A DNA stretch of 64,000 nt. Origin: Streptomyces poonensis. GTDB taxonomy: Bacteria > Actinomycetota > Actinomycetes > Streptomycetales > Streptomycetaceae. The DNA lies in assembly GCF_014650915.1 (NCBI RefSeq), contig NZ_BMVW01000002.1:186001-250000 (forward strand), written 5' to 3'. This document shows, one piece after another, positions 1 to 7,811 of the stretch. Each line of letters starts with the position of its first letter. Position 1 is the first letter of the stretch. The notes beneath the pieces were generated by a model that had not been told where the DNA came from, searched no databases, and saw nothing but the letters and a program-made list of their open reading frames with translations. A program made the translations under genes and the position numbers.

Positions 1-454
1 CGGCCGAGGGCCGGATCAGCCCGAGATCGAGCGAGCCCTCGCTGAGGGCCTTCAACTGGTCGCGGGTGACGAGCTCCTGCAGGACGATCTCCACCCCCGG
101 CAGCGCCGCCCGCGCGGTCTTCAGGAGGTCGCCGAGGGCGGAGTAGGCGCTGGCGGCCGTGAAGCCGACGGCGATCGCTCCCGCCTCACCGGTGGCGACC
201 CGGCGCACGGCGAGGGTGGCGTGCTCGGACTGGCGCAGGATGCGGCGGGCCTCGACCAGGAAGGCCCGGCCGGCCGGGGTGAGCCGGACGGTGCGGTTGG
301 TCCGGTCCAGCAACTGCACACCCAGCTCGTTCTCCAGCAGCTGGATCTGCCGGCTCAGCGGCGGCTGGGTCATGTTCAGCCGCTCCGCGGCGCGGGTGAA
401 GTGCAGTTCTTCGGCGACGGTCACGAAGCTCGTCAACTGGGCGAGGGTGAACAT
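1..454 (-). CDS. LysR-family transcriptional regulator (N-terminal part, cut by window start)
   Basis: The visible 151 residues start MFTLAQLTSFVTVAEELHF and give a complete LysR winged-helix domain (about residues 2-60, with FTRAAERLNMTQPPLSRQI as the recognition-helix region). The start of the effector-binding domain follows (GAIAVGFTAASAYSALGDLL). The reading frame stays open to base 1, so the C-terminal half lies outside the window. The ATG has an AGGAGA ribosome site just upstream. The gene diverges from the sugar-acid dehydratase and kdgD genes, so by family habit it probably controls them in response to the substrate or an intermediate. The fold is certain from sequence; the regulatory target is inferred from position. 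Confidence 0.93.
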   Translation of the reverse strand, partial: MFTLAQLTSFVTVAEELHFTRAAERLNMTQPPLSRQIQLLENELGVQLLDRTNRTVRLTPAGRAFLVEARRILRQSEHATLAVRRVATGEAGAIAVGFTAASAYSALGDLLKTARAALPGVEIVLQELVTRDQLKALSEGSLDLGLIRPSA

Positions 455-478
455 TGATGCTCTCCTGGTATGACGACA

Positions 479-496
479 TCCAAAATCTATGTTGGA
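479..496. promoter_or_regulatory. Candidate LysR-binding palindrome
   Basis: TCCAAAATCTATGTTGGA has 5-bp arms around an 8-bp centre. It lies 25 bp upstream of the lysR start, in the most A/T-rich stretch of the divergent intergenic region. LysR proteins usually bind such interrupted dyads in the shared promoter. The dyad is visible; binding is inferred. Confidence 0.45.
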
Positions 497-731
497 CGTG
501 AATCATTCGTGACCGTAGCGTCAGATGTCGACAGGGAGCGACCCGGCCCGTGCCTCCGCCGCCGCCGGCGTGCGCCGGGCACGCGTGAGCCGCCGCCTGT
601 CCGGCCCCGACAGCCACCGCACCCGCACCGCTCCGCATCCCTCGGCGCCCGCCGTGAGGGGGCGCGACACCGGAGCCCGGCCGCGGTCGCGGGCCGTGCA
701 CCGACCGCCTCAACCCGAGGGACTCGAAGTG

Positions 732-1910
732 GTGACCACGACACACACGACTCCGCATACCGCACACACCGAAGGCGAGGCCACACTGGACCGGATCGTC
801 TGGCTGCGGCTGTCCTCGGTGGCCCTTCCGCTGGCCACGCCGATCAGTGACGCGAAGGTCTTCACCGGCCGTCAGAAGCCGATGACCGAGGTGGCCTTCC
901 TCTTCGTGGAGATCGCCACCGAGCAGGGGCACGAGGGCGTCGGCTTCAGCTACTCCAAGCGCGCCGGCGGCCCCGGCCAGTTCGCCCACGCCAAGGAGAT
1001 CGCCGAGAACCTGATCGGTGAGGACCCCAGCGACATCGGCAGGCTCTGGACCAAGCTGGTGTGGGCGGGGGCGTCCGTCGGCCGCAGCGGGCTGGCCACC
1101 CAGGCGATCGCCGCCTTCGACGTCGCCCTGTGGGACCTCAAGGCCAAGCGGGCCGGGCTGCCGCTGGCCAAGCTGCTGGGCGCGTACCGCGACTCGGTGC
1201 GCTGCTACAACACCTCCGGCGGCTTCCTGCACACCCCGACCGAGCAGGTTCTGGAGAACGCCACCGCGACCCTGGGCAGCGGCATCGGCGGCATCAAGAT
1301 CAAGGTCGGGCACCCCGACGGCAAGTACGACCTGGCCCGCCTCACCGCGGTGCGCGAGCACATCGGCGACGACGTCCCGCTGATGGTCGACGCCAACCAG
1401 CAGTGGGACCGGCCCACCGCCCAGCGCATGGGCCGCGCGCTGGAGGAGTTCAACCTGGTGTGGATCGAGGAGCCCCTCGACGCCTACGACGCGGCGGGCC
1501 ACGCCGCGCTCGCCGCCTCCCTGGACACCCCCGTCGCCACCGGCGAGATGCTGGCCAGCGTCGCCGAGCACGTGGAGCTGATCCGCCACAACGCCGCCGA
1601 CGTCATCCAGCCCGACGCCCCCCGCATCGGCGGCATCACCCAGTTCCTCAAGCTGGCCGCGCTCGCCGAGCACCACCAGCTCCAGCTCGCCCCGCACTTC
1701 GCGATGGAGATCCACCTCCACCTGGCCGCCGCCTACCCGATCGAGCCGTGGGTGGAGCACTTCGACTGGCTGGAACCGCTGTTCAACGAGCGCCTGGAGA
1801 TCCACGACGGACGCATGTACGTCTCGTCCCGGCCCGGCCTCGGGTTCACCCTCAGCGACCAGGCCCGCGCCTGGACGATCGCCGAGCAAGAGGTCGGCAC
1901 CCGTCCCTGA
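732..1910 (+). CDS. Enolase-superfamily sugar-acid dehydratase (mandelate racemase/muconate lactonizing family)
   Basis: This 392-residue protein has the full catalytic set of the mandelate racemase group: KIKVG with Lys189/Lys191, Asp220 in MVDANQ, Glu246 in WIEEP, Glu272 in ATGE (the three Mg2+ ligands), and His322 in APHF. It resembles L-talarate/galactarate dehydratases, which remove water from a C6 diacid. The next gene is kdgD, which uses the resulting 5-keto-4-deoxyglucarate, so galactarate or a similar hexarate is the likely substrate. I place the start at GTG 732 (or the adjacent GTG 729) because GAGGGA at 717-722 is well spaced. The open frame extends to 525, but that part is Arg/Pro-rich and looks non-coding. 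Exact substrate is inferred. Confidence 0.88.
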   Translation: MTTTHTTPHTAHTEGEATLDRIVWLRLSSVALPLATPISDAKVFTGRQKPMTEVAFLFVEIATEQGHEGVGFSYSKRAGGPGQFAHAKEIAENLIGEDPSDIGRLWTKLVWAGASVGRSGLATQAIAAFDVALWDLKAKRAGLPLAKLLGAYRDSVRCYNTSGGFLHTPTEQVLENATATLGSGIGGIKIKVGHPDGKYDLARLTAVREHIGDDVPLMVDANQQWDRPTAQRMGRALEEFNLVWIEEPLDAYDAAGHAALAASLDTPVATGEMLASVAEHVELIRHNAADVIQPDAPRIGGITQFLKLAALAEHHQLQLAPHFAMEIHLHLAAAYPIEPWVEHFDWLEPLFNERLEIHDGRMYVSSRPGLGFTLSDQARAWTIAEQEVGTRP

Positions 1911-2048
1911 GCCGCACCCCCGCCCTCGTACCCCGGCCGCGGCCGGCGTCCCCCGGGACCCGGCGCGGGCAGCGCCGACAACGGACAGCCGCGCTGCCCG
2001 CGCCGACACCACCATGACCTGTCGAACACGACCCGTCGGAGCAATCCC

Positions 2049-2975
2049 ATGTCATCCCTCACTCCCGCAGAACTGGGCCACCGCGTCGGATCCGGACTGC
2101 TGTCCTTCCCCGTGACCCACTTCCGCGACGACCTCTCCTTCGACGAGGAGGCCTACCGCGAGAACATCGTGCGCCTGGCCCAGTACGACGTCGGCGGCCT
2201 GTTCGCCGCCGGCGGCACGGGCGAGTTCTTCTCCCTCACCCCCTCCGAGGTCGAACGCGTCGTGACCGCCGCCGCCGAGAGCGCCCCCGACGCCACGCCG
2301 ATCCTGGCACCGGCCGGGTACGGCACCGCCACCGCGATCGAGTTCGCCGCGGCCGCCGAACGCGCCGGTGCCGACGGCATCCTGCTCTTCCCGCCCTACC
2401 TCACGGAAGCCGGCCAGGAGGGTCTCGCCCGGCACGTCGAGGCGGTCTGCCGCGCCACGTCCCTGGGCGTCGTCATCTACAGCCGCGCCAACGCCGTCTA
2501 CTCCCCCGACACCGTCGCCCGCCTCGCCGACACCTGCCCCAACCTGATCGGTTTCAAGGACGGCGTCGGTGACATCGACACCATGACCCGTATCTACGCC
2601 CGCCTCGGCGAGCGCCTCACCTACATCGGCGGCCTGCCCACCGCCGAGACGTACGCCCTGCCCTACCTCCAGCTCGGCGTGACGACCTACTCCTCGGCCA
2701 TCTTCAACTTCCTGCCCGAGTTCGCCCTCGCCTTCTACACCGCCGTCCGCGAGCGCCGGCACGCCGACGTCACCCGGATGCTCTCGGACTTCGTGCTCCC
2801 GTACACCGAGATCCGCAACCGCCAGGCCGGTTACGCGGTCAGCATCGTCAAGGCCGGCATGACCGCCACGGGCCACAGCGCGGGCCCGGTCCGCCCCCCG
2901 CTCACCGACCTGACCCCCCAGGAACTCGACGAACTCACCAACCTCATCGCCAAGCTGCCCGCCACCACGGCCTGA
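2049..2975 (+). CDS. kdgD: 5-dehydro-4-deoxyglucarate dehydratase
   Basis: This 308-residue DapA-family class I aldolase fold protein begins at an ATG preceded by [14 protein letters not shown] contains the Schiff-base lysine (Lys170), and the GGTGEFFSL loop near residue 56 is typical of KdgD. The enzyme removes water and CO2 from 5-keto-4-deoxyglucarate to give 2-oxoglutarate semialdehyde. It lies 138 bp after the dehydratase on the same strand and probably forms an operon with it under the divergent LysR regulator. No intact semialdehyde dehydrogenase follows. The only aldehyde dehydrogenase in the window is a C-terminal fragment at about 37 kb, so the last step must be encoded elsewhere. 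Confidence 0.92.
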   Translation: MSSLTPAELGHRVGSGLLSFPVTHFRDDLSFDEEAYRENIVRLAQYDVGGLFAAGGTGEFFSLTPSEVERVVTAAAESAPDATPILAPAGYGTATAIEFAAAAERAGADGILLFPPYLTEAGQEGLARHVEAVCRATSLGVVIYSRANAVYSPDTVARLADTCPNLIGFKDGVGDIDTMTRIYARLGERLTYIGGLPTAETYALPYLQLGVTTYSSAIFNFLPEFALAFYTAVRERRHADVTRMLSDFVLPYTEIRNRQAGYAVSIVKAGMTATGHSAGPVRPPLTDLTPQELDELTNLIAKLPATTA

Positions 2976-2996
2976 CCCGTACGCGGAAGCGGCGGC

Positions 2997-3413
2997 TCAT
3001 CCCGTCGGCAGCCTGCTGTCGACCAGCTGATCGAGCTCGGTGCGCAGTTTGGTGCACTCGCGCACCGGGTCCTCCGTCGGGCAGGTCAGCAGGTGCTCGA
3101 GCAGCCGCTGGGCCGCTTGCAGGTCGGCGATCTGTTTCCGGATCGAGGCGGCGAGCACCGCGCGGCCCGGGGGCCGGCCTTCCGGCGGCGGCTCGGCGAT
3201 CAGTACGCCGGTGTCCGCGAGGGAGACCAGACCGTGCTGGTGCAGCCGCTGGATCAGGACCAACCGCCGCAACTCCCGCCGGCCGTAGCAGCGCACGTTC
3301 GCTCGTCGTCCGGCGGGAGGGAGCAGGCCCAGTTCGTCGTAGTAGCGCAACGTGGACACCGGCACGCCGAAGCGGCGCGCGACCTCACTGATCGAGTAAC
3401 GCTGGTCCGTCAT
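2997..3413 (-). CDS. MerR-family transcriptional regulator
   Basis: This 138-residue protein has an N-terminal MerR winged-helix domain (YSISEVARRFGVPVSTLRYYDELGLLPP, about residues 6-33) and a C-terminal dimerisation helix (ASIRKQIADLQAAQRLLEHLL). Cysteines occur at NVRC, HLLTC and VREC, but not in the four-Cys cluster that holds the SoxR [2Fe-2S] centre. An organic inducer or a different sensing mode is therefore more likely. It is transcribed away from the truncated monooxygenase at 3491, with a MerR-type operator between them. It converges on kdgD with a 21-bp gap. Confidence 0.9.
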   Translation of the reverse strand: MTDQRYSISEVARRFGVPVSTLRYYDELGLLPPAGRRANVRCYGRRELRRLVLIQRLHQHGLVSLADTGVLIAEPPPEGRPPGRAVLAASIRKQIADLQAAQRLLEHLLTCPTEDPVRECTKLRTELDQLVDSRLPTG

Positions 3414-3421
3414 CCCATCAG

Positions 3422-3453
3422 CTTGAGCTCAAGCCGACTTGAGCGTGCAGGGT
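3422..3453 (+). promoter_or_regulatory. MerR-type operator/promoter with three CTTGAG half-sites
   Basis: The sequence holds CTTGAG-CTCAAG (3422-3433) and the overlapping dyad CTCAAG-CCGA-CTTGAG (3428-3443), which has the shape of a SoxR box. TTGAGC at 3423 could act as a -35 element, with a weak -10 (CAGGGT at 3448) after the stretched 19-bp spacer that MerR activators use. It points at the truncated monooxygenase. The dyad is plain in the sequence; the promoter assignment is inferred. Confidence 0.55.
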
Positions 3454-3490
3454 GGCGGCCAGTCGTGCGACGACGTCAGGAGGCCGCGTG

Positions 3491-3646
3491 ATGCGTACCG
3501 AGAACGTGCCCGTACTGGTGGTGGGCGGTGGTCCGGTGGGGCTGACGGCGGGGATGTTCCTCGCCCACTGGGGCGTACGCCCGCTGGTGATCGACAAACG
3601 GGACCCGCTGTCCGCGCCGCCCCGCGCGGGCAGCAGCCTGCGCACG
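3491..3646 (+). pseudogene. FAD-dependent aromatic monooxygenase, N-terminal fragment
   Basis: From ATG 3491 the frame reads MRTENVPVLVVGGGPVGLTAG, the GXGXXG FAD-binding start of a PHBH/PgaE-type hydroxylase, followed by LVIDKRDPLSAPPRAGSSLRT. In intact homologues this runs on as LELFRS or similar. Here, after LRT (about base 3646), the sequence turns into the opposite strand of an IS110 transposase and a stop follows at 3671-3673. Only about 52 of roughly 500 residues remain, so it is non-functional. The MerR gene and its operator in front are still intact. Confidence 0.85.
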
Positions 3647-3924
3647 CGCCGCATGGCGAGTCCGGGCAGGTAGGCGACCTGGCAGCCCACGTCGCGTGCG
3701 ACGGTCAGGGGCAGTGCGCCGATCGAGGCGGGCTGGTCCACGATCACCAGGACGGTGCCGAACTTGGTCTTCAGCCTGGTGAAGACGTCCCGCAGCTTCG
3801 GCTCGGTGTTGGGCAGTTGCCTGTCGAACACCTTCTTCCCGGCCGGGGTGAGGCCGTGCCCGTGGTGGGCGCTCTTGCCGACGTCCAGGCCGAGAAAGAC
3901 GCCTATCTCGTCGTTGTCGTTCAC
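3647..3924 (-). pseudogene. IS110-family transposase, N-terminal fragment
   Basis: It starts at GTG 3924, with GGGAGGA just upstream, and reads VNDNDEIGVFLGLDVGKSAH, the opening of the DEDD (RuvC-like) domain with its first catalytic Asp in LGLDVGK. It continues through VLVIVDQPASIGALP (second acidic residue) to YLPGLAMRR. Intact relatives continue IADLYPGEAKTDARDA; here homology ends at MRR. About 93 of 400 residues remain, and the C-terminal serine-containing Tnp_20 domain is gone. Confidence 0.85.
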
Positions 3925-4175
3925 GCCGTCCTCCCGGACGCATGTCGTGTGTGCTGGCCTGGGCGTTGGCGTCGTGCGCGCATCCACGTTATGCAGACCT
4001 GCCGCCCGCAAGCGGCCAGGTGTGGCACCAGGCCAGGCGGGAGTCGGACCTCTCATCAGCGTCTTCAACGGCGCCTCGCGGACCCGGTGACACCACCCCC
4101 CAGGTCATTGGTTCGACAGGGGGGACCATCATGCCGGGCCCGGAGGCCAGCGGCCCTCTTGCAGGGCCGCGAGAA
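3925..4175 (-). ncRNA. Candidate bridge-RNA region of the IS110 remnant
   Basis: In the IS110 subgroup, the non-coding end upstream of the transposase encodes a bridge RNA that pairs with donor and target DNA. This remnant keeps about 250 bp of that end. Two hairpins are visible. One has arms GCGGCCC/GGGCCGC around a 7-nt loop at 4150-4170. The other has CCCCCC/GGGGGG arms around a 17-nt loop at 4096-4124. The position and structure fit the known layout, but no transcript or guide pairing is shown. Confidence 0.4.
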
Positions 4176-4185
4176 ACATAACGGG

Positions 4186-4365
4186 GGTTGCACCACGGCG
4201 TGCTTGCCGCTCAGCAGCGCCGCCCTGCCGTTCCGGTGGTGGAACTCCCGGGGTGTACCGACGTGCACCAGGTCGATGTCGTCGCGTCGCAGCATCCGCC
4301 GGTACGAGTCGGCGGAGCCGCCGAACAGCAATGCGCATTCTCGACGTCTCCCGGCTCCCAGCAGC
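4186..4365 (-). pseudogene. Gfo/Idh/MocA oxidoreductase fragment
   Basis: On the minus strand, SADSYRRMLRRDDIDLVHVG TPREFHHRNGRAALLSGKHA (shown in two parts) matches the NAD-binding domain of Gfo/Idh/MocA dehydrogenases, where the pattern is ML-RDDID-VHV-TP--HH---A--AL-AGKHV. Homology ends at about GKHAVVQPPL, next to the IS110 remnant. No start codon, dinucleotide-binding GxGxxG motif or C-terminal domain can be assigned. It is the disrupted flank of the insertion. Confidence 0.6.
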
Positions 4366-4409
4366 TGCGCCCCGCCGGTGATGTGTCCGGTTCGGCGCTC
4401 ACCGAGCAT

Positions 4410-4714
4410 GCCGGGGCTCTGAAGAATGGGACCTCCCTCGGCCGTGCCCCGCGCCGCGTGCCGTCGGACTGTGCGCCGGGGTCCGGTGACCGTGGCCCCC
4501 TGAGGGCGGCGGTCAGGGCGCAGCGGCGGGTCGAGCGAGGGAAGGGGCGTTCCGTGCGCGAGGCGTACGAGCCCCTGGTCGTCGGCGAGGGTTCGGCGGA
4601 CCGGGCCCGGCCGGCGGCAACGGCCCGAGCGGACAGCCGAACCGGACGATGCCCCGTACAGCCTCGACAGCCGGAACCGCAGGAAACGCCGGAACCCGCA
4701 GGAGGAGACCCGTC
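4410..4714. other. Intergenic region without a recognisable gene
   Basis: About 300 bp between the Gfo/Idh fragment and the cupin gene. One frame gives VREAYEPLVVGEGSADRARP from GTG 4555, but it has no stop before the cupin start and no recognised domain. I see no strong promoter. GGAGGAG at 4701-4707 is the cupin ribosome site. Confidence 0.4.
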
Positions 4715-5140
4715 ATGGCCCACACCGACGAGCAGCCGCGCTCGGAGGCATGGAAGACCGCGCTCACCGTGCTGCAGGAAGCCACCCCGCCCGTCATCCC
4801 GGAGGGCGCGCATGTGATGACCGTCCGGATCGAGTTCCCGCCCGGTGATCCGGGCACCCCGCCGCACCGCCATCCCGGGGGGCCGGCCTTCGGCTACGTA
4901 CTGGAGGGCGAGATGCGCTTCGAGCTGGAGGGCGAGCCGGAGCGGATCGTCCGTGCCGGCGAGACGTTCTGGGAGCCCGGCGGGGACGTCATCCACTACC
5001 AGGACGGCAACGCCCGCGCCGACACGCGCCTGCGCTTCCTCGTCACCATGCTCTGCGTTCCGGGACAGCCCATGCTGGTCCTCGTCGACGACGATGAGCT
5101 GAAGCAGCGGGCGCACCTGCGCGCTCCCCGGCCGTCCTGA
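4715..5140 (+). CDS. Cupin-domain protein
   Basis: This 141-residue single-domain cupin begins at an ATG 7 bp after GGAGGAG. The metal-binding pattern of motif 1 is visible as PPHRHPGGPAFGYVLEGEMRFELEG (written HRHPGGPAFGYVLEGEM for the core), and motif 2 lies around WEPGGDVIHYQDGN. One histidine is present in motif 2. Small cupins of this type are metal-dependent dioxygenases, isomerases or sensors; no specific substrate can be read. The next gene encodes an NmrA-like NAD(P)-binding protein, and the two are often found together in Streptomyces stress loci. Function unknown. Confidence 0.82.
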   Translation: MAHTDEQPRSEAWKTALTVLQEATPPVIPEGAHVMTVRIEFPPGDPGTPPHRHPGGPAFGYVLEGEMRFELEGEPERIVRAGETFWEPGGDVIHYQDGNARADTRLRFLVTMLCVPGQPMLVLVDDDELKQRAHLRAPRPS

Positions 5141-5246
5141 CGGGTTCCCTCCCTCGTCGAGCAGGCCACCGAATCACCGTCCGGGCGCCGTCCGGACACC
5201 GGCAGAACGCGAGCAGAACGCCCGCGGCACTGCCCTCGGATCGCCC

Positions 5247-5302
5247 AGCCCGCAGCCCGCAGCCCGCAGCCCGCAGCCCGCAGCCCGCAGCCCGCAGCCC
5301 GC
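5247..5302. repeat. Eight perfect copies of a 7-bp tandem repeat (AGCCCGC)
   Basis: Eight exact head-to-tail copies of AGCCCGC fill the sequence between the cupin gene and the ribosome site (AAGGAG, 5308-5313) of the next gene. A change in copy number would alter the leader without shifting any reading frame of the neighbouring genes. Such a perfect array suggests recent slippage expansion. Confidence 0.95.
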
Positions 5303-5321
5303 AGAACAAGGAGCACACGAC

Positions 5322-6071
5322 GTGAAGATCGTGGTCATCGGAGGCACCGGCCTCATCGGCGGCAAAGTGGTCGGCAAGCTCAACGAGCGCGGGCACGAGG
5401 CGGTGCCCGCCGCGCCCGGTACGGGCGTCGACACCCTCACCGGCGAGGGCCTCGCCGCCGCGCTGGCCGGCGCCCAGGTGGTCGTGGACGTGGCCAACTC
5501 GCCCTCCTTCGAGGCGTCGGCGGTGCTGGACTTCTTCACCACCTCCACCCGCAACCTGCTGGCCGCCGAAGAGGCGGCGGGTGTGGGACACCACGTGGCG
5601 CTGTCGATCGTCGGCCTCGAGAACCTGCCCGACAACGGCTACTTCCGGGCGAAGGCGGCGCAGGAGCAGCTCATCAAGAAGGGGCCGGTGCCCTGTTCGA
5701 TCGTCCGGGCGACGCAGTTCTTCGAGTTCGTCAAGGGCATCGCCGACACCGCCACCGACGGCGACACGGTGCGTCTGCCGCACGTGCTCTTCCAGCCCAT
5801 GGCGGCCGACGACGTCGCCGAAGCGGTGTCCAGGACCGCCGCGGAGGCCCCGTTGAAGGGCACCGTCGAGGTGGCCGGACCGCAGCTGTTCCGCTTCGAC
5901 GAGCTCGTCGCCGACGCGCTGCGCGCATGGCACGACCCGCGCACGGTCGTCCCCGACCCGCACGCCCGCTACTTCGGTTCCGAACTGGCGGAGCGGACGC
6001 TCGTCCCCGACGAAGGACGCGCCCACCTCGCCGGAACCCGCTTCGAGGACTGGCTGCGCCGCTCCTCCTGA
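5322..6071 (+). CDS. NmrA/atypical SDR-family NAD(P)-binding protein
   Basis: This 249-residue protein starts at a GTG 8 bp after AAGGAG and reads MKIVVIGGTGLIGGKVVGKL, the GGTGxxG dinucleotide-binding motif of atypical short-chain dehydrogenases. There is no classical YxxxK catalytic pair in the expected place, which fits the NmrA/YwnB subgroup that senses or reduces NAD(P)-linked substrates. The C-terminal part (FQPMAADDVAEAVSRTAAEA) is the usual conserved block. It is read through the 7-bp repeat array and may be co-transcribed with the cupin gene. Confidence 0.85.
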   Translation: MKIVVIGGTGLIGGKVVGKLNERGHEAVPAAPGTGVDTLTGEGLAAALAGAQVVVDVANSPSFEASAVLDFFTTSTRNLLAAEEAAGVGHHVALSIVGLENLPDNGYFRAKAAQEQLIKKGPVPCSIVRATQFFEFVKGIADTATDGDTVRLPHVLFQPMAADDVAEAVSRTAAEAPLKGTVEVAGPQLFRFDELVADALRAWHDPRTVVPDPHARYFGSELAERTLVPDEGRAHLAGTRFEDWLRRSS

Positions 6072-6215
6072 GCCTTGCGGCAGCCGAGGGCCTGGGGCCG
6101 TACGGCACAGCCGAGCGCTTCGGGCCGTACGGCAGCCGAGGACAGCAGGCCGACGGCACCCGGCACCCGGCGTTCGTCGAGAGCCCGGGTTCGCCGTGGA
6201 CTCCGTGGACGGATG

Positions 6216-7688
6216 TCAGCAGCGACGGGTCTGGTAGGGCACGGGTGCGGGTGTCGGCGGTCCGGGCGAGGTCGGGCAACCGATCAGGGCGACGACGAGG
6301 GTGAGCACGATGCCGCCCGCCACCACGAAGAAGGTGGTGCTGATTCCGTCCGCGGTGGCGATGCGCAGTCGTTCGCCCGAGAGGTCGTCGAGGCCGGCCG
6401 TCGCGATCAGTACGAGGACGGCCAGGCCGACCGCCGCACCCACGCCGGAGCTCGTCGAGGCGATGCCGGAGGCGATGCCCTGTTCACGGTCGGGGATTCC
6501 CGTGGCGGCCGTGATGAACATCGCGGTGAAGACCACTCCGTCGCCGATGCTCAGCGCCATGAGACCGGGGACCATTTCGAGGTACGAGCCGTCGGCGGAG
6601 ATCGCGAGGCCGAGGGCGACAGCGCCGACCGCGCCCACGGCGAGGGCGGCGGTCAACGTGCCCTTGAGGCCGAACCGCGTCACCATCTGGCCTGCCATGG
6701 TCGAGGCGGCGACCACCACCACCGTGGGGACGAGGAAGCCGCCGCCGGTCTGCAGGGCGTCATAGCCCAGCACTTCCTGGAAGTAGATGGACAGGAAGTA
6801 CAGCATCGAGCCGAAGGTGGCCATGAACAGGAAGGCGATGACGACGCCGGTGACCAGATTGCGGTTGGCGAGCAGCCGGGGCGGCATGAGCGGGTCGTGA
6901 CCACGCCGTTCGATCATGGTGAAGACCGCGATCAGTACAAGGCCGGCCGCCCCGCTGACGAGGATGCGCGGTGACAGCCAGCCCCACACGGGGCCCTGGA
7001 CGAGGGCGAGAACGATCAGCGTGACACCGGCGGTGACACTGAGCGCACCGGGCAGGTCGAAGGTGCGGCCCTTCTGGTGCCCCCCGTCCGCCGGGAGCAG
7101 CACAAAGGCGAGCACCAGCGCAGGACCTGCCAGGACGACATTGACCAGGAACACCGCCTCCCAGCCGAACGCCCGGGTGAGAAGGCCGCCGAGCAGCACA
7201 CCGATCACGAGTCCCGTGGCCCCTGCTCCGCCCCAGATCCCCAACGCGCGGTTGCGCATGTGTCCTTCGGCGAACGTGGTGTTGACGAGTGCCAGCGTGG
7301 TGGGGAAGACGAGCGCTCCGCCGAGCCCTTGGAACGCGCGGGCGGCGAGCAGCATTCCGGGTCCGGTCGCGAGCCCGCCCGCGAGTGATGCCGCGGCGTA
7401 GAGAGCGAGACCGGTGACCAGGATGCGGCGGCGTCCCAGCAGGTCCGCGGCTCGGCCGCCGAACAGCAGGAAGCCGGCGGAGGCCACGGCATACGCGCTG
7501 ATCACGGACTGCAGTGTCTGCGTCGAATACCCGAGGTCGCGCGCTATGTCCGGGAGGGCCACGACGACGATGTACTGGTCGAGCGAGACGATCAGCATGG
7601 CGAAGGACAGCAGCGCCAGTGCACCTGTCGCGCGGTTCCGGCCCAGGGCGTCGGGCGCGGACGACGTCTCGATGGGGCGCAACGGCAC
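6216..7688 (-). CDS. MFS drug transporter, DHA2-type (14 TM)
   Basis: This 490-residue membrane protein has a GTG start after AGGAG. TM1 contains [19 protein letters not shown] (motif D1-like), the TM2-3 loop has [18 protein letters not shown] (motif A), and TM5 has the [18 protein letters not shown] pattern (motif C-like). About 14 hydrophobic segments fit the DHA2/QacA-EmrB proton antiporters. A second MFS pump follows on the same strand with its own HxlR neighbour. Substrate unknown; multidrug efflux is the family default. Confidence 0.88.
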   Translation of the reverse strand: MPLRPIETSSAPDALGRNRATGALALLSFAMLIVSLDQYIVVVALPDIARDLGYSTQTLQSVISAYAVASAGFLLFGGRAADLLGRRRILVTGLALYAAASLAGGLATGPGMLLAARAFQGLGGALVFPTTLALVNTTFAEGHMRNRALGIWGGAGATGLVIGVLLGGLLTRAFGWEAVFLVNVVLAGPALVLAFVLLPADGGHQKGRTFDLPGALSVTAGVTLIVLALVQGPVWGWLSPRILVSGAAGLVLIAVFTMIERRGHDPLMPPRLLANRNLVTGVVIAFLFMATFGSMLYFLSIYFQEVLGYDALQTGGGFLVPTVVVVAASTMAGQMVTRFGLKGTLTAALAVGAVGAVALGLAISADGSYLEMVPGLMALSIGDGVVFTAMFITAATGIPDREQGIASGIASTSSGVGAAVGLAVLVLIATAGLDDLSGERLRIATADGISTTFFVVAGGIVLTLVVALIGCPTSPGPPTPAPVPYQTRRC

Positions 7689-7774
7689 GGCTCCTGCTGG
7701 TCGGTCAGGTCTGCGCGCGCACGGACCGGAGATCTCGCACCGGTCCGGAGCGCTCGACTCCGAGAACGGACAGT

Positions 7775-7789
7775 CACCAATTGTTGGTG
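7775..7789. promoter_or_regulatory. Perfect 15-bp palindrome between the two MFS genes
   Basis: CACCAA-TTG-TTGGTG is a perfect dyad in an A/T-richer patch. It lies 86 bp upstream of the MFS gene that starts at 7688 and 22 bp past the stop of the MFS gene ending at 7812. There is no T-run, so it looks more like a repressor operator than a terminator. No regulator gene is adjacent to the downstream pump. Confidence 0.45.
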
Positions 7790-7811
7790 TAGCTCACCGC
7801 GAGCGACACCG

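Larger units (their letters stand above)
3647..4185 (-). mobile_element. IS110-family insertion sequence remnant
   Basis: The remnant holds the 5' third of an IS110-type transposase gene and its long upstream non-coding end. The inner border at about 3647 is abrupt and joins monooxygenase coding sequence. The outer border lies near 4175-4195, where a Gfo/Idh/MocA coding fragment begins. The rest of the transposase and the other element end are missing, so the element cannot move by itself. IS110 elements lack long terminal inverted repeats, so the exact ends cannot be fixed by eye. Confidence 0.75.

Noticed and set aside
525..731. N-terminal extension of the sugar-acid dehydratase
   Set aside because: Arg/Pro/Ser-rich, without homology; the ribosome site at 717-722 supports the later GTG.
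2997..3413. SoxR
   Set aside because: The operator resembles a SoxR box, but the protein lacks the C-terminal four-cysteine iron-sulphur cluster.
5247..5302. CRISPR or attachment site in the 7-bp array
   Set aside because: A head-to-tail 7-bp microsatellite without spacers, integrase or tRNA nearby.
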